From the NCBI GenBank assembly GCA_050732635.1, contig JBOHRE010000100.1, positions 1 through 11,175 on the forward strand: a DNA stretch of 11,175 nt. Reading direction: 5' to 3'. This DNA is from JBOHRE01 sp050732635. Its GTDB lineage: Bacteria > Gemmatimonadota > Gemmatimonadetes > Longimicrobiales > RSA9. Under the pieces are notes generated by a model, which made no database searches, was not told the origin of the DNA, and was given only the letters and a program-made list of their open reading frames with translations. The stretch's first letter is position 1; each line of letters starts with the position of its first letter. The position numbers were made by a program, and so were the translations under genes. Positions 1 to 6,743 of this stretch are shown here, one piece after another.

Positions 1-1
1 G

Positions 2-2587
2 GCAGACGCGGCGGCTCTTGCGCCGGCCGGCGCGGACACCACGCGCAAGGAAGCGCGCGCGGTGCGCATCCAGGGGACGTCGCCCGAGATCGATGGTCGG
101 CTCGACGAGCCGGTATGGCAGGTTGTTCCTGTGATCACCGAGTTCCTGCAGAAGCGGCCCGCTGAAGGGGCCGCGCCGTCGGAGCGAACCGAGGTGCGCA
201 TCGCCTACGATGACGAGGCACTGTACGTCGGTGCGCGGCTGTACAACCGTGAGCCGGGAGCGATCCGCGCGCCGGTCACGCCTCGCGATGACGCGATCCT
301 GGCGGATGCCTTCATCATCGCGCTGGACACGTACCTCGATCGGCGCACGGCCTACAGCCTCGGCCTGACGTCGGCCGGCGTGCGGCTCGACTGGTATCAG
401 CCGGCGGACCACGAACACATCCGCGACCGCGGCTGGGATCCCGTCTGGCAGGGTGCGACGCAGCTCGACTCGCTCGGCTGGACCGCCGAGATGCGGATCC
501 CGTTCTCGCAGCTCCGCTTCAGCCCGCGCGATACGCAGGTCTGGGGCTTGAACCTCAAGCGCTGGATCCCGGGTCGGCAGGAAGAGATCTTCTGGGTCGT
601 GATCCCGACCGACGTCGAGCAATGGGCGTCGCGCTTCGGCACACTGCTCGGAATCGAAGGGGTGCGGCCGAGCCGCCGCATCGAGCTGCTGCCATACGTC
701 GCGAGCGAGGCGACGCTGCGCGATGAGATCGACTCACGCGATCCGTTCGCCGAGAAGCGCGACGCCGCAGCACGTGTCGGCGCCGACTTCAAGATGGGCC
801 TCGGGCCGAACGTGACGCTGCAGGCGACGATCAATCCAGACTTCGGCCAGGTCGAGGCGGATCCCGCAGAGGTCAACCTCTCCGCGTACGAGACCTTCTT
901 TCCCGAGCGCCGGCCGTTCTTCATCGAAGGCTCGCAGCTCCTGGAGGGATTCGGTCCCGCGTACTTCTATTCGCGGCGCATTGGCGCGGCGCCGTTCGGC
1001 GCCATCCCCGGCGAGTACCAGGACCGGCCGACCACCAGCACGATACTGGGCGCCGCAAAACTGACCGGGCGACTGCCAACCGGCACGTCGATCGGTGCAC
1101 TGGCCGCGCTGACCGGTGAAGAGCGCGCCGAGTACTATGTGCCCGAGGACGATCGCTTCGGCGAGGCCGTCGTCGCGCCGCGCACCTGGTTCGGCGTCGC
1201 GCGAGGCCAGCAGGAGTTTGGCGCCCACGCCTCCACTGCCGGCATCACGCTCACTGGCGTGCACCGCGAGCTTGCCGCAGACGATCCGCTCGCGGCGCAG
1301 ATGAACGGCGACGCGATCACGGGCGGCGCCGACTGGAACCTGCGTTTCGCGCGGGGCACCTACCAGCTCTACGGGCAGCTCGGCTTCAGCCACGTGAGCG
1401 CCGAGTCCACCGCGATCCAGCGACTCCAGCTCTCCAGCGCACGCTACTTTCAGCGGCCCGATGCCACGCACGTCGCCTTCGATCCGTCCCGCACGACTCT
1501 CTCTGGCTGGACGGGCGCGCTCAGCGCGAGAAAGACCGGCGGCGGCCACTGGCTGGGCGATGTCACCGTCATTGCCGAGTCGCCCGGCTTCGAGCTCAAC
1601 GACGCGGGCATCCTCGGCAATGCCGACAACATCTTCGCCTTTGCGCGGCTCGGCTACCAGGAGACGCAGCCGGGCGACGTGCTACGCAGCTGGAACGTGA
1701 ATCTCAGCAGCGAAAACGCGTACAACTTCGGCGGCATCCGCAATTTCGCCGCGTTGCGCAGCGATGCATCGATCACCTGGAAGAACTTCTGGCGCAGCGA
1801 TCACACGGCGTGGATCGACTTCCGCTCGCTGAGCGACGACCTCACACGCGGCGGTCCGCTGATCGGCACGGGCCATGCCTGGGTCGTCATCAACCGCCTG
1901 GCCAGCAGCAGCGCCGCGAATACGCGCTGGAACGCGCGCGTCTATTACGGCGAGAGCGAGCTGGGCGAGCGGACCTACCGCCTCAGCGGCGGGCTCGCCG
2001 TGCGGCCCGGGCCGCGCTGGCAGCTCTCGATCGACCCGAACTACCTGCGCTCCGACAATCCCCGGCAGTATATCAGGACGCTGTCCACTGGACCGGCTGC
2101 GACCTACGGCCGTCGCTACGTCTTTTCGTTCGTCGACCGCTCGACCATGCTCGCCCAGGTCCGGCTCAACTACACGATCCAGCCGGATCTGACGCTCGAC
2201 CTCTACGCAGAACCCTTCGCGGCATCCGGCCGCTTCCACCGCTTCGGCGAGCTGCCAGCGCCGCGCAGCCGCGACCTGACCGTGTACGGCGAGACGCCCG
2301 GCACCGACATCACCTCGGTCGCGCCCGGCGAGTACCGCGTGACCGCCGGAGCCGACAGCTTCACGCTGCAGCGACCTGACTTCAACGTGCTCTCGTTCCG
2401 CAGCAACCTCGTGCTCCGCTGGGAATGGCGGCCGGGCAGCACGCTGTACGCGGTCTGGCAGGAGGATCGCTCGGGCCTGAGTCCCACCGGCGACATCGTC
2501 GGACCCCACGACCTCTTCGACACCTTCGACGCACCCGGCAACCACCGCTTCGCGCTGAAAGTGAATTACTGGCTGCCGCTGCGCTGA
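2..2587 (+). CDS. DUF5916 family outer-membrane-type protein with N-terminal CBM9-like domain (5' partial)
   Basis: The frame is open from the left edge (first full codon at 2) to TGA at 2585-2587, giving 861 visible residues. A GTG at 62 is an in-frame start candidate, but the CBM9-like fold begins only a few residues after it, so the real start and the signal peptide should lie off the edge. Residues about 25-215 resemble the carbohydrate-binding family 9-like domain that heads this family (IDGRLDEPVW near the start, then RTEVRIAYDDEALYVGARLY). The DUF5916 signature follows: NPDFGQVEADP at about 278-288, FFPERRPFFIEG at about 300-311 and YFYSRRIG at about 321-328. The rest has alternating polar/aromatic strands, as in an outer-membrane beta-barrel, and ends in VNYWLPLR. 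Known family members are secreted, have no established biochemical function and are common in Gemmatimonadota, Bacteroidota and Acidobacteriota. Sugar binding or barrel transport is inference. The gene converges on the serine hydrolase relic, 14 bases away. Confidence 0.88.
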   Translation, partial: ADAAALAPAGADTTRKEARAVRIQGTSPEIDGRLDEPVWQVVPVITEFLQKRPAEGAAPSERTEVRIAYDDEALYVGARLYNREPGAIRAPVTPRDDAILADAFIIALDTYLDRRTAYSLGLTSAGVRLDWYQPADHEHIRDRGWDPVWQGATQLDSLGWTAEMRIPFSQLRFSPRDTQVWGLNLKRWIPGRQEEIFWVVIPTDVEQWASRFGTLLGIEGVRPSRRIELLPYVASEATLRDEIDSRDPFAEKRDAAARVGADFKMGLGPNVTLQATINPDFGQVEADPAEVNLSAYETFFPERRPFFIEGSQLLEGFGPAYFYSRRIGAAPFGAIPGEYQDRPTTSTILGAAKLTGRLPTGTSIGALAALTGEERAEYYVPEDDRFGEAVVAPRTWFGVARGQQEFGAHASTAGITLTGVHRELAADDPLAAQMNGDAITGGADWNLRFARGTYQLYGQLGFSHVSAESTAIQRLQLSSARYFQRPDATHVAFDPSRTTLSGWTGALSARKTGGGHWLGDVTVIAESPGFELNDAGILGNADNIFAFARLGYQETQPGDVLRSWNVNLSSENAYNFGGIRNFAALRSDASITWKNFWRSDHTAWIDFRSLSDDLTRGGPLIGTGHAWVVINRLASSSAANTRWNARVYYGESELGERTYRLSGGLAVRPGPRWQLSIDPNYLRSDNPRQYIRTLSTGPAATYGRRYVFSFVDRSTMLAQVRLNYTIQPDLTLDLYAEPFAASGRFHRFGELPAPRSRDLTVYGETPGTDITSVAPGEYRVTAGADSFTLQRPDFNVLSFRSNLVLRWEWRPGSTLYAVWQEDRSGLSPTGDIVGPHDLFDTFDAPGNHRFALKVNYWLPLR

Positions 2588-2608
2588 GCCGGTAACCGCG
2601 CTCAACGC
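2581..2608. terminator. Imperfect hairpin between converging gene ends
   Basis: The arms GCGCTGAGC (2581-2589) and GCTCAACGC (2600-2608) pair over nine positions with one C/A mismatch. An inner CGG/CCG pairing (2590-2592 with 2596-2598) closes a TAA loop, leaving C2599 bulged. The stem covers the stop codons of both converging frames (TGA at 2585-2587 on + and TGA at 2604-2602 on -). No T-run follows on either strand, so it is not a classic intrinsic terminator. It could still act as a bidirectional stop or an mRNA end-protecting structure. In such GC-rich DNA it could also be chance. Confidence 0.35.
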
Positions 2609-2931
2609 TGCTTCCGGAATCGGGTGAGCCCGGCGATAGTCACATCCGTGAGGCGCCAGCAGGCTCTCGGCCGAAGCGGATGACGGTCTGCGGGGCCTGC
2701 ATCTCGCGAACGATCTGCGGTGCGAGCAGCTGCATACCCTCGAACTGACCGCCGCCCAGGTGCAGCCGTAGCCAGTGTGCCAGGTCGCGTGCGGTCGAGT
2801 TGATGCCGAGTGCCGGCGCCACGCGCGTTCTCGATGTACGCAGCGAGCAGCGCCGCATCCGGCGACTGCGCCGCCAGCGGAATGGCGCCCAGCAAGCTCA
2901 GGCGCAGTACCAGTCGCACCGGGCGCAACAT
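2602..2931 (-). pseudogene. Remnant of a secreted serine hydrolase (beta-lactamase-like), internally deleted
   Basis: Three pieces of what looks like one gene survive in two frames. From ATG at 2931 to about 2818 there is a signal peptide (LRLSLLGAIPLAAQ) and the start of a mature chain (SPDAALLAAYIENARG). From about 2822 to 2676, in another frame, lies a stretch typical of the later part of class C beta-lactamase-like serine hydrolases (GINSTARDLAHWLRLHLGGG, then LLAPQIVREMQAPQTVI). From about 2646 to the TGA at 2604-2602, back in the first frame, is a short tail (VTIAGLTRFRKQR) that resembles the extreme C-terminus of such enzymes. The Ser-x-x-Lys active site, the Tyr-x-Asn motif and the late His/Lys motif are all absent, so it cannot be catalytic. 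It begins 21 bases after the capA stop and may be cotranscribed with it. An intact relative would be roughly 400-500 residues. The family call rests on recalled motif similarity, and the tail piece is the least certain. Confidence 0.62.
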
Positions 2932-2952
2932 GGGGCTGGAATTCTGGAACAC

Positions 2953-4167
2953 CTAGGGAGCTCGACGGGCTTCGATACGGATCAGACCGCGGTTGCCCTC
3001 GATCTCCATCTGCGTGTCGAGCGCTGCGGTACGCGCCTGGATGTCCTCGAGAGCGGCGCGTGCGGCTTCGCCCTCGAGCAGGTACGGCTGGGCCAGACTG
3101 GTGCCGCGACCCGCCGTCGGCAGGATCTCGACCAGCGTAACCCCGTTCGGCGTCAACGTCAGCCGCGCCAAGTAATTGTCGACCCAGTAGTCGTGGCTGT
3201 GGCCGAAGATGAGGTTGCCCAGCGAGTAGAAGATGGGCCGTCCATTATACACTTCGACGCCGCGAGGAACGTGAGGGTGATGGCCCAACACGATATCGGC
3301 ACCCGCGTCGACAATGTCCTTGGCGAAGCTGCGGTCCTCCGGGTGCGTGTCCTGACTGTTCTCGATGGACCAGTGGAACGATACGACCACGAAATCCACG
3401 CGGTCGTGAACGCGGCGGATGTCCTCCTTGATCAGCAGCGGGCTCATCGCCACGACACCGGAGCGATTCGGCTGCGCGAAGGCTGCGGCTCCGCCGTTGA
3501 CGAACTGGGCATAGGCAAGGAAGGCGAGCTTGATACCCTCTCGCTCGATGATGAACGGCTTGCGGGCGTCCTCGAGGTGGCGCCCGGTGCCCGCGTGACC
3601 CACGCCCGCACGGTCCAGCGCCTCGATCGTATGGAGCAGCCCCTGCTCCTCCGCGTCCATCGCGTGGTTGTTCGCCGTCGACACCACGTCGATACCTGCC
3701 CAACGCAACGCCTCGGCGAACGCGGTGGGCGTGCGGAATGCGCCGGTGTGGCGTGCCACGTCGGAGAGCGGGGTCTCGAGATTCGCGAAAGCGATGTCCG
3801 CCTCGCGCAGTACGGGCGCCACGCGTTCCAGCGGGTAGCGCGCCTCCTCTTCCTTCGATGCGAAGCTCAGGCCGAAGCGGATCGCGGTCTTGTAGTGGCC
3901 TCGCGTGGTGTCGATCGGCACACCAATACTGGCCAGATGCGCCAGGCTCTCCTCGTTGTTCAGATAGGGCACGGGGATCCAGTCGCCGTCCTCTTCCTCG
4001 CCCCGCTCCCGATCGAAGTACACGTCCGGCGGCTTGACTGCGCGGGACCACTCGATGTCGCCTCCCGCGATCAGTGTAATCTGCTGGGCTTCTGCGGGCG
4101 CTCTGCCAGCGGCGGCGAGCACGGCGACCAGGCACGAGATGGCGGCGCTGCGAACGATAGCCTTCAT
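2953..4167 (-). CDS. Secreted CapA family protein (poly-gamma-glutamate capsule synthesis-type, metallophosphatase-like)
   Basis: This intact protein has 404 residues. Residues 1-27 form a signal peptide (hydrophobic ISCLVAVLAAAG, probable cleavage after AEA), so it acts outside the cytoplasmic membrane. The CapA/PGA_cap fold, related to calcineurin-like phosphoesterases, is shown by metal-site-type motifs in order: GGDIEW at 35-40, NLET at 129-132, ANNHAMD at 165-171, HWSIE at 265-269, GHHPH at 295-299 and YSLGN at 314-318. Residues about 365-390 are helical and charged. I chose ATG at 4167 because the signal peptide starts there and GGAG (4176-4179) sits 8 bases upstream. An upstream in-frame start at 4311 would add 48 arginine/proline-rich residues before the signal peptide. 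In Bacillus, CapA takes part in poly-gamma-glutamate export or anchoring. No capB/capC/capD partner is visible here, so the substrate is unknown. The gene is flanked by broken genes on both sides but shows no damage itself. Confidence 0.9.
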   Translation of the reverse strand: MKAIVRSAAISCLVAVLAAAGRAPAEAQQITLIAGGDIEWSRAVKPPDVYFDRERGEEEDGDWIPVPYLNNEESLAHLASIGVPIDTTRGHYKTAIRFGLSFASKEEEARYPLERVAPVLREADIAFANLETPLSDVARHTGAFRTPTAFAEALRWAGIDVVSTANNHAMDAEEQGLLHTIEALDRAGVGHAGTGRHLEDARKPFIIEREGIKLAFLAYAQFVNGGAAAFAQPNRSGVVAMSPLLIKEDIRRVHDRVDFVVVSFHWSIENSQDTHPEDRSFAKDIVDAGADIVLGHHPHVPRGVEVYNGRPIFYSLGNLIFGHSHDYWVDNYLARLTLTPNGVTLVEILPTAGRGTSLAQPYLLEGEAARAALEDIQARTAALDTQMEIEGNRGLIRIEARRAP

Positions 4168-4175
4168 GGTCGGGA

Positions 4176-4179
4176 CTCC
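4176..4179 (-). promoter_or_regulatory. Ribosome binding site of the capA-like gene
   Basis: GGAG on the minus strand lies 8 bases before ATG 4167. It supports this start over the longer frame beginning at 4311, which has no signal peptide at its own N-terminus. Confidence 0.6.
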
Positions 4180-4298
4180 AGGTAGAGGGCTCAATTGCCG
4201 GTGCCGAGCGGTGGGCGAGCCGGCCTGCGCAGCACGCGGGCCTGCCGGGCGTCCGCCCGCCCGAGACGAGTAGCGCCGCGAGGCCAGCGCCCGGCGCA

Positions 4299-4805
4299 TC
4301 ATGGCAGCCATCCCGCGACCCGCCCGCGACCAGCCGGGGCGCCTGCCTGAACCCGATCGCCGGTCGCAGCAATGCGACGCGCCAATGCGTCGGCGAACGC
4401 GCGCGTCAACGGTCCCGGACGTCCGTCCCCGACGAGCACGCCATCGAGTCGAACGACGGGCAGCACGTCCGTCGTGGTTCCGGTGAGGAACAGCTCGTCG
4501 AGGCGCGGCACGTCCTCGGCCAGAATCGGCTGCTCGTCAGTCGGCAGGTGCATCTCTGCCGCATTGATTCCTCGCACTCGGCTGGCCCGCGCAGAGATTG
4601 GGACGCAGTTCCACAGTTCGCAATCCCGCATGGGGCCGCGTTCTGCCTCATCGAGGAGCGTGACGAAGGCGCCGTGGAGACCTTCCCCGTTCTCGGCGGC
4701 ACGCACCTGACCGACGACCGTCTGGCCGGCCGCGATGGCTGGCGTGAGCACGAGAAGTCCGACGCCGGCAATGAGCCGCAGCACGCCAGCTGAGCCGTGC
4801 ACCAT
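4299..4805 (-). pseudogene. Chimeric ORF: secreted CarboxypepD_reg-like start fused to class IV aminotransferase tail
   Basis: The frame is open for 168 residues but appears to join two unrelated genes. Residues 1-28 are a signal peptide (LIAGVGLLVLTPAIAAGQ). Residues 29-57 (VVGQVRAAENGEGLHGAFVT and following) look like the first strands of a carboxypeptidase regulatory-like domain. Residues about 58-74 match neither side. Residues about 75-145 look like the C-terminal part of a fold-type IV PLP aminotransferase (D-amino acid or branched-chain type): LPTDEQPILAEDVPRLDE, then the cofactor-phosphate-binding strand LFLTGTTTDVLPVVRLDG, then VGDGRPGPLT. The catalytic lysine and the N-terminal domain of the aminotransferase are missing, and a cytosolic enzyme piece is placed behind a signal peptide, so no aminotransferase activity is expected. 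The start ATG (4805-4803) overlaps the stop of the upstream membrane gene in a TGATG arrangement, so translation is probably coupled. A deletion joining two co-directional genes is the simplest explanation. A real short secreted protein is possible but less likely. Confidence 0.62.
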
Positions 4806-5179
4806 CAGAACGGCTTGAAGCGAGCGAGATAGGCAGCGCCGAGGCCGATGAGCGGGAGGGCGATCCAGATCGCCCAGGGGCCGGCGCGCAAACGGCCGGC
4901 AGCGAGCGGCGCAAAGGCGGCGAGCGTCCACAGCGCCATTTTCGCCACGACCCAGCCGGGGAACGCGTGCGCCTGCACAATGCCGAGGCGAGCCAGCATG
5001 CCGAAACCACCGGTCAGCGCGAGCAGCGCGCCCACGCCGTGCGTGGCCAGCGCCAGGCGCCGCAGCTTGCGCTCGGCGCCGGTCGGCGCGCGCGGCAGGA
5101 CCGCGGCCGCACCCAGTGCCAGGAAGAGCAGGAACAGCCCACCGAAATGGATCAGGCGGTACAGCTCATAGGAGATCAT
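4805..5179 (-). CDS. Small four-helix integral membrane protein of unknown function
   Basis: The protein has 124 residues, nearly all hydrophobic, with four predicted membrane helices at about 7-27, 42-66, 73-94 and 102-119. Conserved-looking polar features are YRLIHFGGLF at the start, ATHGVG in helix 2, GGFGMLARLG at the end of helix 2, and FPGWVVAKMALW in helix 3. The overall pattern (His in helix 1, His in helix 2, G-W-x-x-A-K entering helix 3) recalls the loose group of SirB/CopD-like small membrane proteins often annotated as hypothetical, but I cannot assign a family with confidence. The membrane-embedded histidines could bind haem or metal, which is inference. There is no clear Shine-Dalgarno before ATG 5179. 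The gene lies 71 bases after the asnS stop on the same strand, and its stop overlaps the next frame by one base (TGATG). Confidence 0.75.
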   Translation of the reverse strand: MISYELYRLIHFGGLFLLFLALGAAAVLPRAPTGAERKLRRLALATHGVGALLALTGGFGMLARLGIVQAHAFPGWVVAKMALWTLAAFAPLAAGRLRAGPWAIWIALPLIGLGAAYLARFKPF

Positions 5180-5211
5180 GCGCAGCGATCGGTTGACCCG
5201 CTGAGGCGCGC

Positions 5212-5233
5212 GCGCGCCCGTGCAGCGGCGCGC
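5212..5233 (-). terminator. GC-only hairpin downstream of asnS
   Basis: GCGCGCC (5212-5218) pairs with GGCGCGC (5227-5233) around an 8-base loop, in the 71-base gap between asnS and the four-helix membrane gene. The stem is strong, but there is no T-run and the alternating GC tract allows several registers. It may attenuate read-through or may be chance in a GC-rich gap. Confidence 0.25.
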
Positions 5234-5250
5234 TCACTGACGCACTCTGC

Positions 5251-6546
5251 TCAAGGGAAGAGCCGGTTGATCGTACGCGGGAACGGGCTCGCCTCACGGA
5301 TGTGATGCCGTCCGGCGATCCAGGCCACGGTCCGCTCGAGACCGAGGCCGAAGCCGGAATGCGGGAAGCTGCCGTAGCGCCGCAGGTCGAGGTACCAGGA
5401 GTACGCCGCTTCCGGCAGCCCTTCCTCGCGGATCCGCTGGAGCAGCTTGTCCAGGTCGTCCTCGCGTTGGCTGCCGCCGATGATCTCGCCGTAGCCCTCC
5501 GGCGCGAGCAGATCGTCGCACAACACGGTCCGCGGATCGGCCGGGTTCTCCTTCATGTAGAATGCCTTTGCCTGCTTCGGATAGTTGTATACGAAGACGG
5601 GGCGATCGTAGTCGGCGACGATCAGGGCCTCGTCCGGCGCGCCCAGATCCTCGCCCCAGCGGATCTCACTCCCCTTGCCTTGCAGCAGCTCGACCGCCGC
5701 GCTGTATTCCAGCCGCGGGAAGGGCGGCTGGATGTGCTCCAGCCTGCTCGTATCCCGCTCCAGCAGCTTCAGCTCCTCGCCACCGCGTTCGAGTGCACGC
5801 TCGATGAGGTATGCGACGAACTCCTCCTGCAGACGCATGTTCTGCTCGGAGTCGATCCACGCCACCTCCGGCTCACACATCCAGAACTCCGTCAGGTGCC
5901 GCCGCGTCTTCGACTTCTCGGCCCGGAACGTCGGACCGAAGCAGTAGATCTTGCCGAAGGCTGCCGCGCCAGCCTCACCGTACAGCTGGCCCGTCTGCGC
6001 CAGAAATGCCCGCGTACCGAAGTAGTCCGTCTCGAACAGCGTGCCCGCATGCTCACCGATCGAGCCCGTGAGGATCGGCGTATCGAGGCGGACGAAGCCA
6101 CGCTCATAGAAAAAGTCGTGGATCGCCTGCTCGATCTCGCTCCGCAGCCGCAGCAGGGCCCATTGCTGGGTCGAGCGCAGCCACAGGTGCCGATGATCCA
6201 GCAGGAACTCGATCCCGTGCTCCTTCGGCTGGATCGGGTACTCGGCACTTCGCGCAACCACCTCGAGCATGCTCGCCGTGATCTCGTAACCGCCCGGCGC
6301 ACGTGCGTCCGCTCGCACCTCACCGCTGATCCGCACGCTGGATTCCTGCGTCAACGTCGCCAGCGTCGACCAGCTCTCCTCACCCACCTGAGCCCGCGCG
6401 ACCACGCACTGCACCGTGCCCGTGCCATCGCGGACCACGGCAAAGCCGACCTTGCCGTGGATGCGCGTGGTCTGCACCCAGCCGCGCACGGTGACGGCGA
6501 GTCCCACATATGTTCCTAGCCCCCGGATCGCCGTATCCGTCGGCAT
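5251..6546 (-). CDS. asnS: Asparaginyl-tRNA synthetase
   Basis: This class IIb aminoacyl-tRNA synthetase charges tRNA-Asn with asparagine in the cytoplasm. At 431 residues it has the usual bacterial length. An N-terminal OB-fold anticodon-binding domain spans about 17-96 (VTVRGWVQTTRIHGKVGFAV). The catalytic core follows: motif 1 around 139-160 (FFYERGFVRLDTPILTGS), the amino-acid site stretch AFLAQTGQLYGE at 180-191, motif 2 FRAEKSKTRRHLTEFWM at 207-223, and motif 3 FGLGLERTVAWI at 399-410. The end REASPFPRTINRLFP is typical of the family. The motif 2 wording (KSKTRRHLTEFWM) is characteristic of AsnRS rather than AspRS, which argues that this organism makes Asn-tRNA directly, although a GatCAB route elsewhere cannot be excluded. 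ATG 6546 is preceded by GGGAG (6551-6555) with a short 4-base spacer. The gene diverges from the lipoprotein gene, and a promoter candidate lies at 6592-6621. Confidence 0.97.
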   Translation of the reverse strand: MPTDTAIRGLGTYVGLAVTVRGWVQTTRIHGKVGFAVVRDGTGTVQCVVARAQVGEESWSTLATLTQESSVRISGEVRADARAPGGYEITASMLEVVARSAEYPIQPKEHGIEFLLDHRHLWLRSTQQWALLRLRSEIEQAIHDFFYERGFVRLDTPILTGSIGEHAGTLFETDYFGTRAFLAQTGQLYGEAGAAAFGKIYCFGPTFRAEKSKTRRHLTEFWMCEPEVAWIDSEQNMRLQEEFVAYLIERALERGGEELKLLERDTSRLEHIQPPFPRLEYSAAVELLQGKGSEIRWGEDLGAPDEALIVADYDRPVFVYNYPKQAKAFYMKENPADPRTVLCDDLLAPEGYGEIIGGSQREDDLDKLLQRIREEGLPEAAYSWYLDLRRYGSFPHSGFGLGLERTVAWIAGRHHIREASPFPRTINRLFP

Positions 6547-6591
6547 TCGTCTCCCGCGTCACGGGTCCACGCGCGTGGCTTGAAGCCGCGC

Positions 6592-6621
6592 AACCTAGAC
6601 GGCGTCGCAAGGCAGTGTCAA
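6592..6621 (-). promoter_or_regulatory. Candidate housekeeping promoter for asnS
   Basis: On the minus strand a perfect TTGACA (6621-6616) is followed after 18 bases by TAGGTT (6597-6592), a weak -10 that keeps the T-A....T positions. Transcription would start near 6585, giving a leader of about 40 bases before ATG 6546. The site sits in the divergent gap 6547-6743, where a promoter is expected. The -35 box is convincing and the -10 box is poor. Confidence 0.45.
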
Positions 6622-6730
6622 TTTGGGGTCGGCGCATCGGTTTCGTGGCACGCGCTGTGCCCGGTCTGCGCTGAATGGCATAGACTTCGGCGCCCAGCGG
6701 GGCAGTCGAAGTGGATCGTTTTCCGAGTGG

Positions 6731-6736
6731 AAGGAG
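6731..6736 (+). promoter_or_regulatory. Ribosome binding site that sets the lipoprotein start
   Basis: AAGGAG is followed by a 7-base spacer and GTG at 6744. This favours GTG 6744 over the upstream in-frame GTG 6711, which would place 11 extra residues before the signal peptide and lacks such a site. Confidence 0.7.
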
Positions 6737-6743
6737 CTGGAAC

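Larger units (their letters stand above)
6547..6743. other. Divergent intergenic region between asnS and the lipoprotein gene
   Basis: These 197 bases must carry promoters for both directions. The asnS promoter candidate lies at 6592-6621. For the rightward gene the only -10-like match I see is TAGACT (6681-6686), with no good -35 upstream, so that promoter remains unassigned. I see no tRNA, leader peptide or T-box-like structure here. Confidence 0.5.

Noticed and set aside
734..2605. Minus-strand frames of 271 and 307 codons opposite the DUF5916 gene (734-1549 and 1682-2605)
   Set aside because: They are low-complexity Ala/Arg/Glu/Val-rich translations opposite a frame with the DUF5916 signature, with no credible start context.
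2953..4167. Poly-gamma-glutamate capsule locus
   Set aside because: Only the CapA-like component is present. There is no CapB ligase, CapC or CapD nearby, and many CapA-family proteins act outside capsule synthesis.
2800..4185. A 461-codon open frame on the plus strand opposite the capA-like gene
   Set aside because: It mirrors a gene with clear CapA motifs and a signal peptide. The antisense product is arginine/valine-rich with no recognisable domain, the usual product of high-GC codon bias.
4168..4311. N-terminal extension of the capA-like gene to 4311
   Set aside because: The added 48 residues are Arg/Pro/Gly-rich and would bury the signal peptide. The internal ATG 4167 has a good GGAG. 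The extension also runs into the chimeric frame.
5302..6519. A 405-codon plus-strand frame opposite asnS
   Set aside because: It lies wholly within a strongly conserved tRNA synthetase gene, and its translation has no family signature or ribosome binding site.
6547..6743. T-box or tRNA-like leader controlling asnS
   Set aside because: The predicted leader is only about 40 bases and shows no T-box core, specifier-loop arrangement or cloverleaf.
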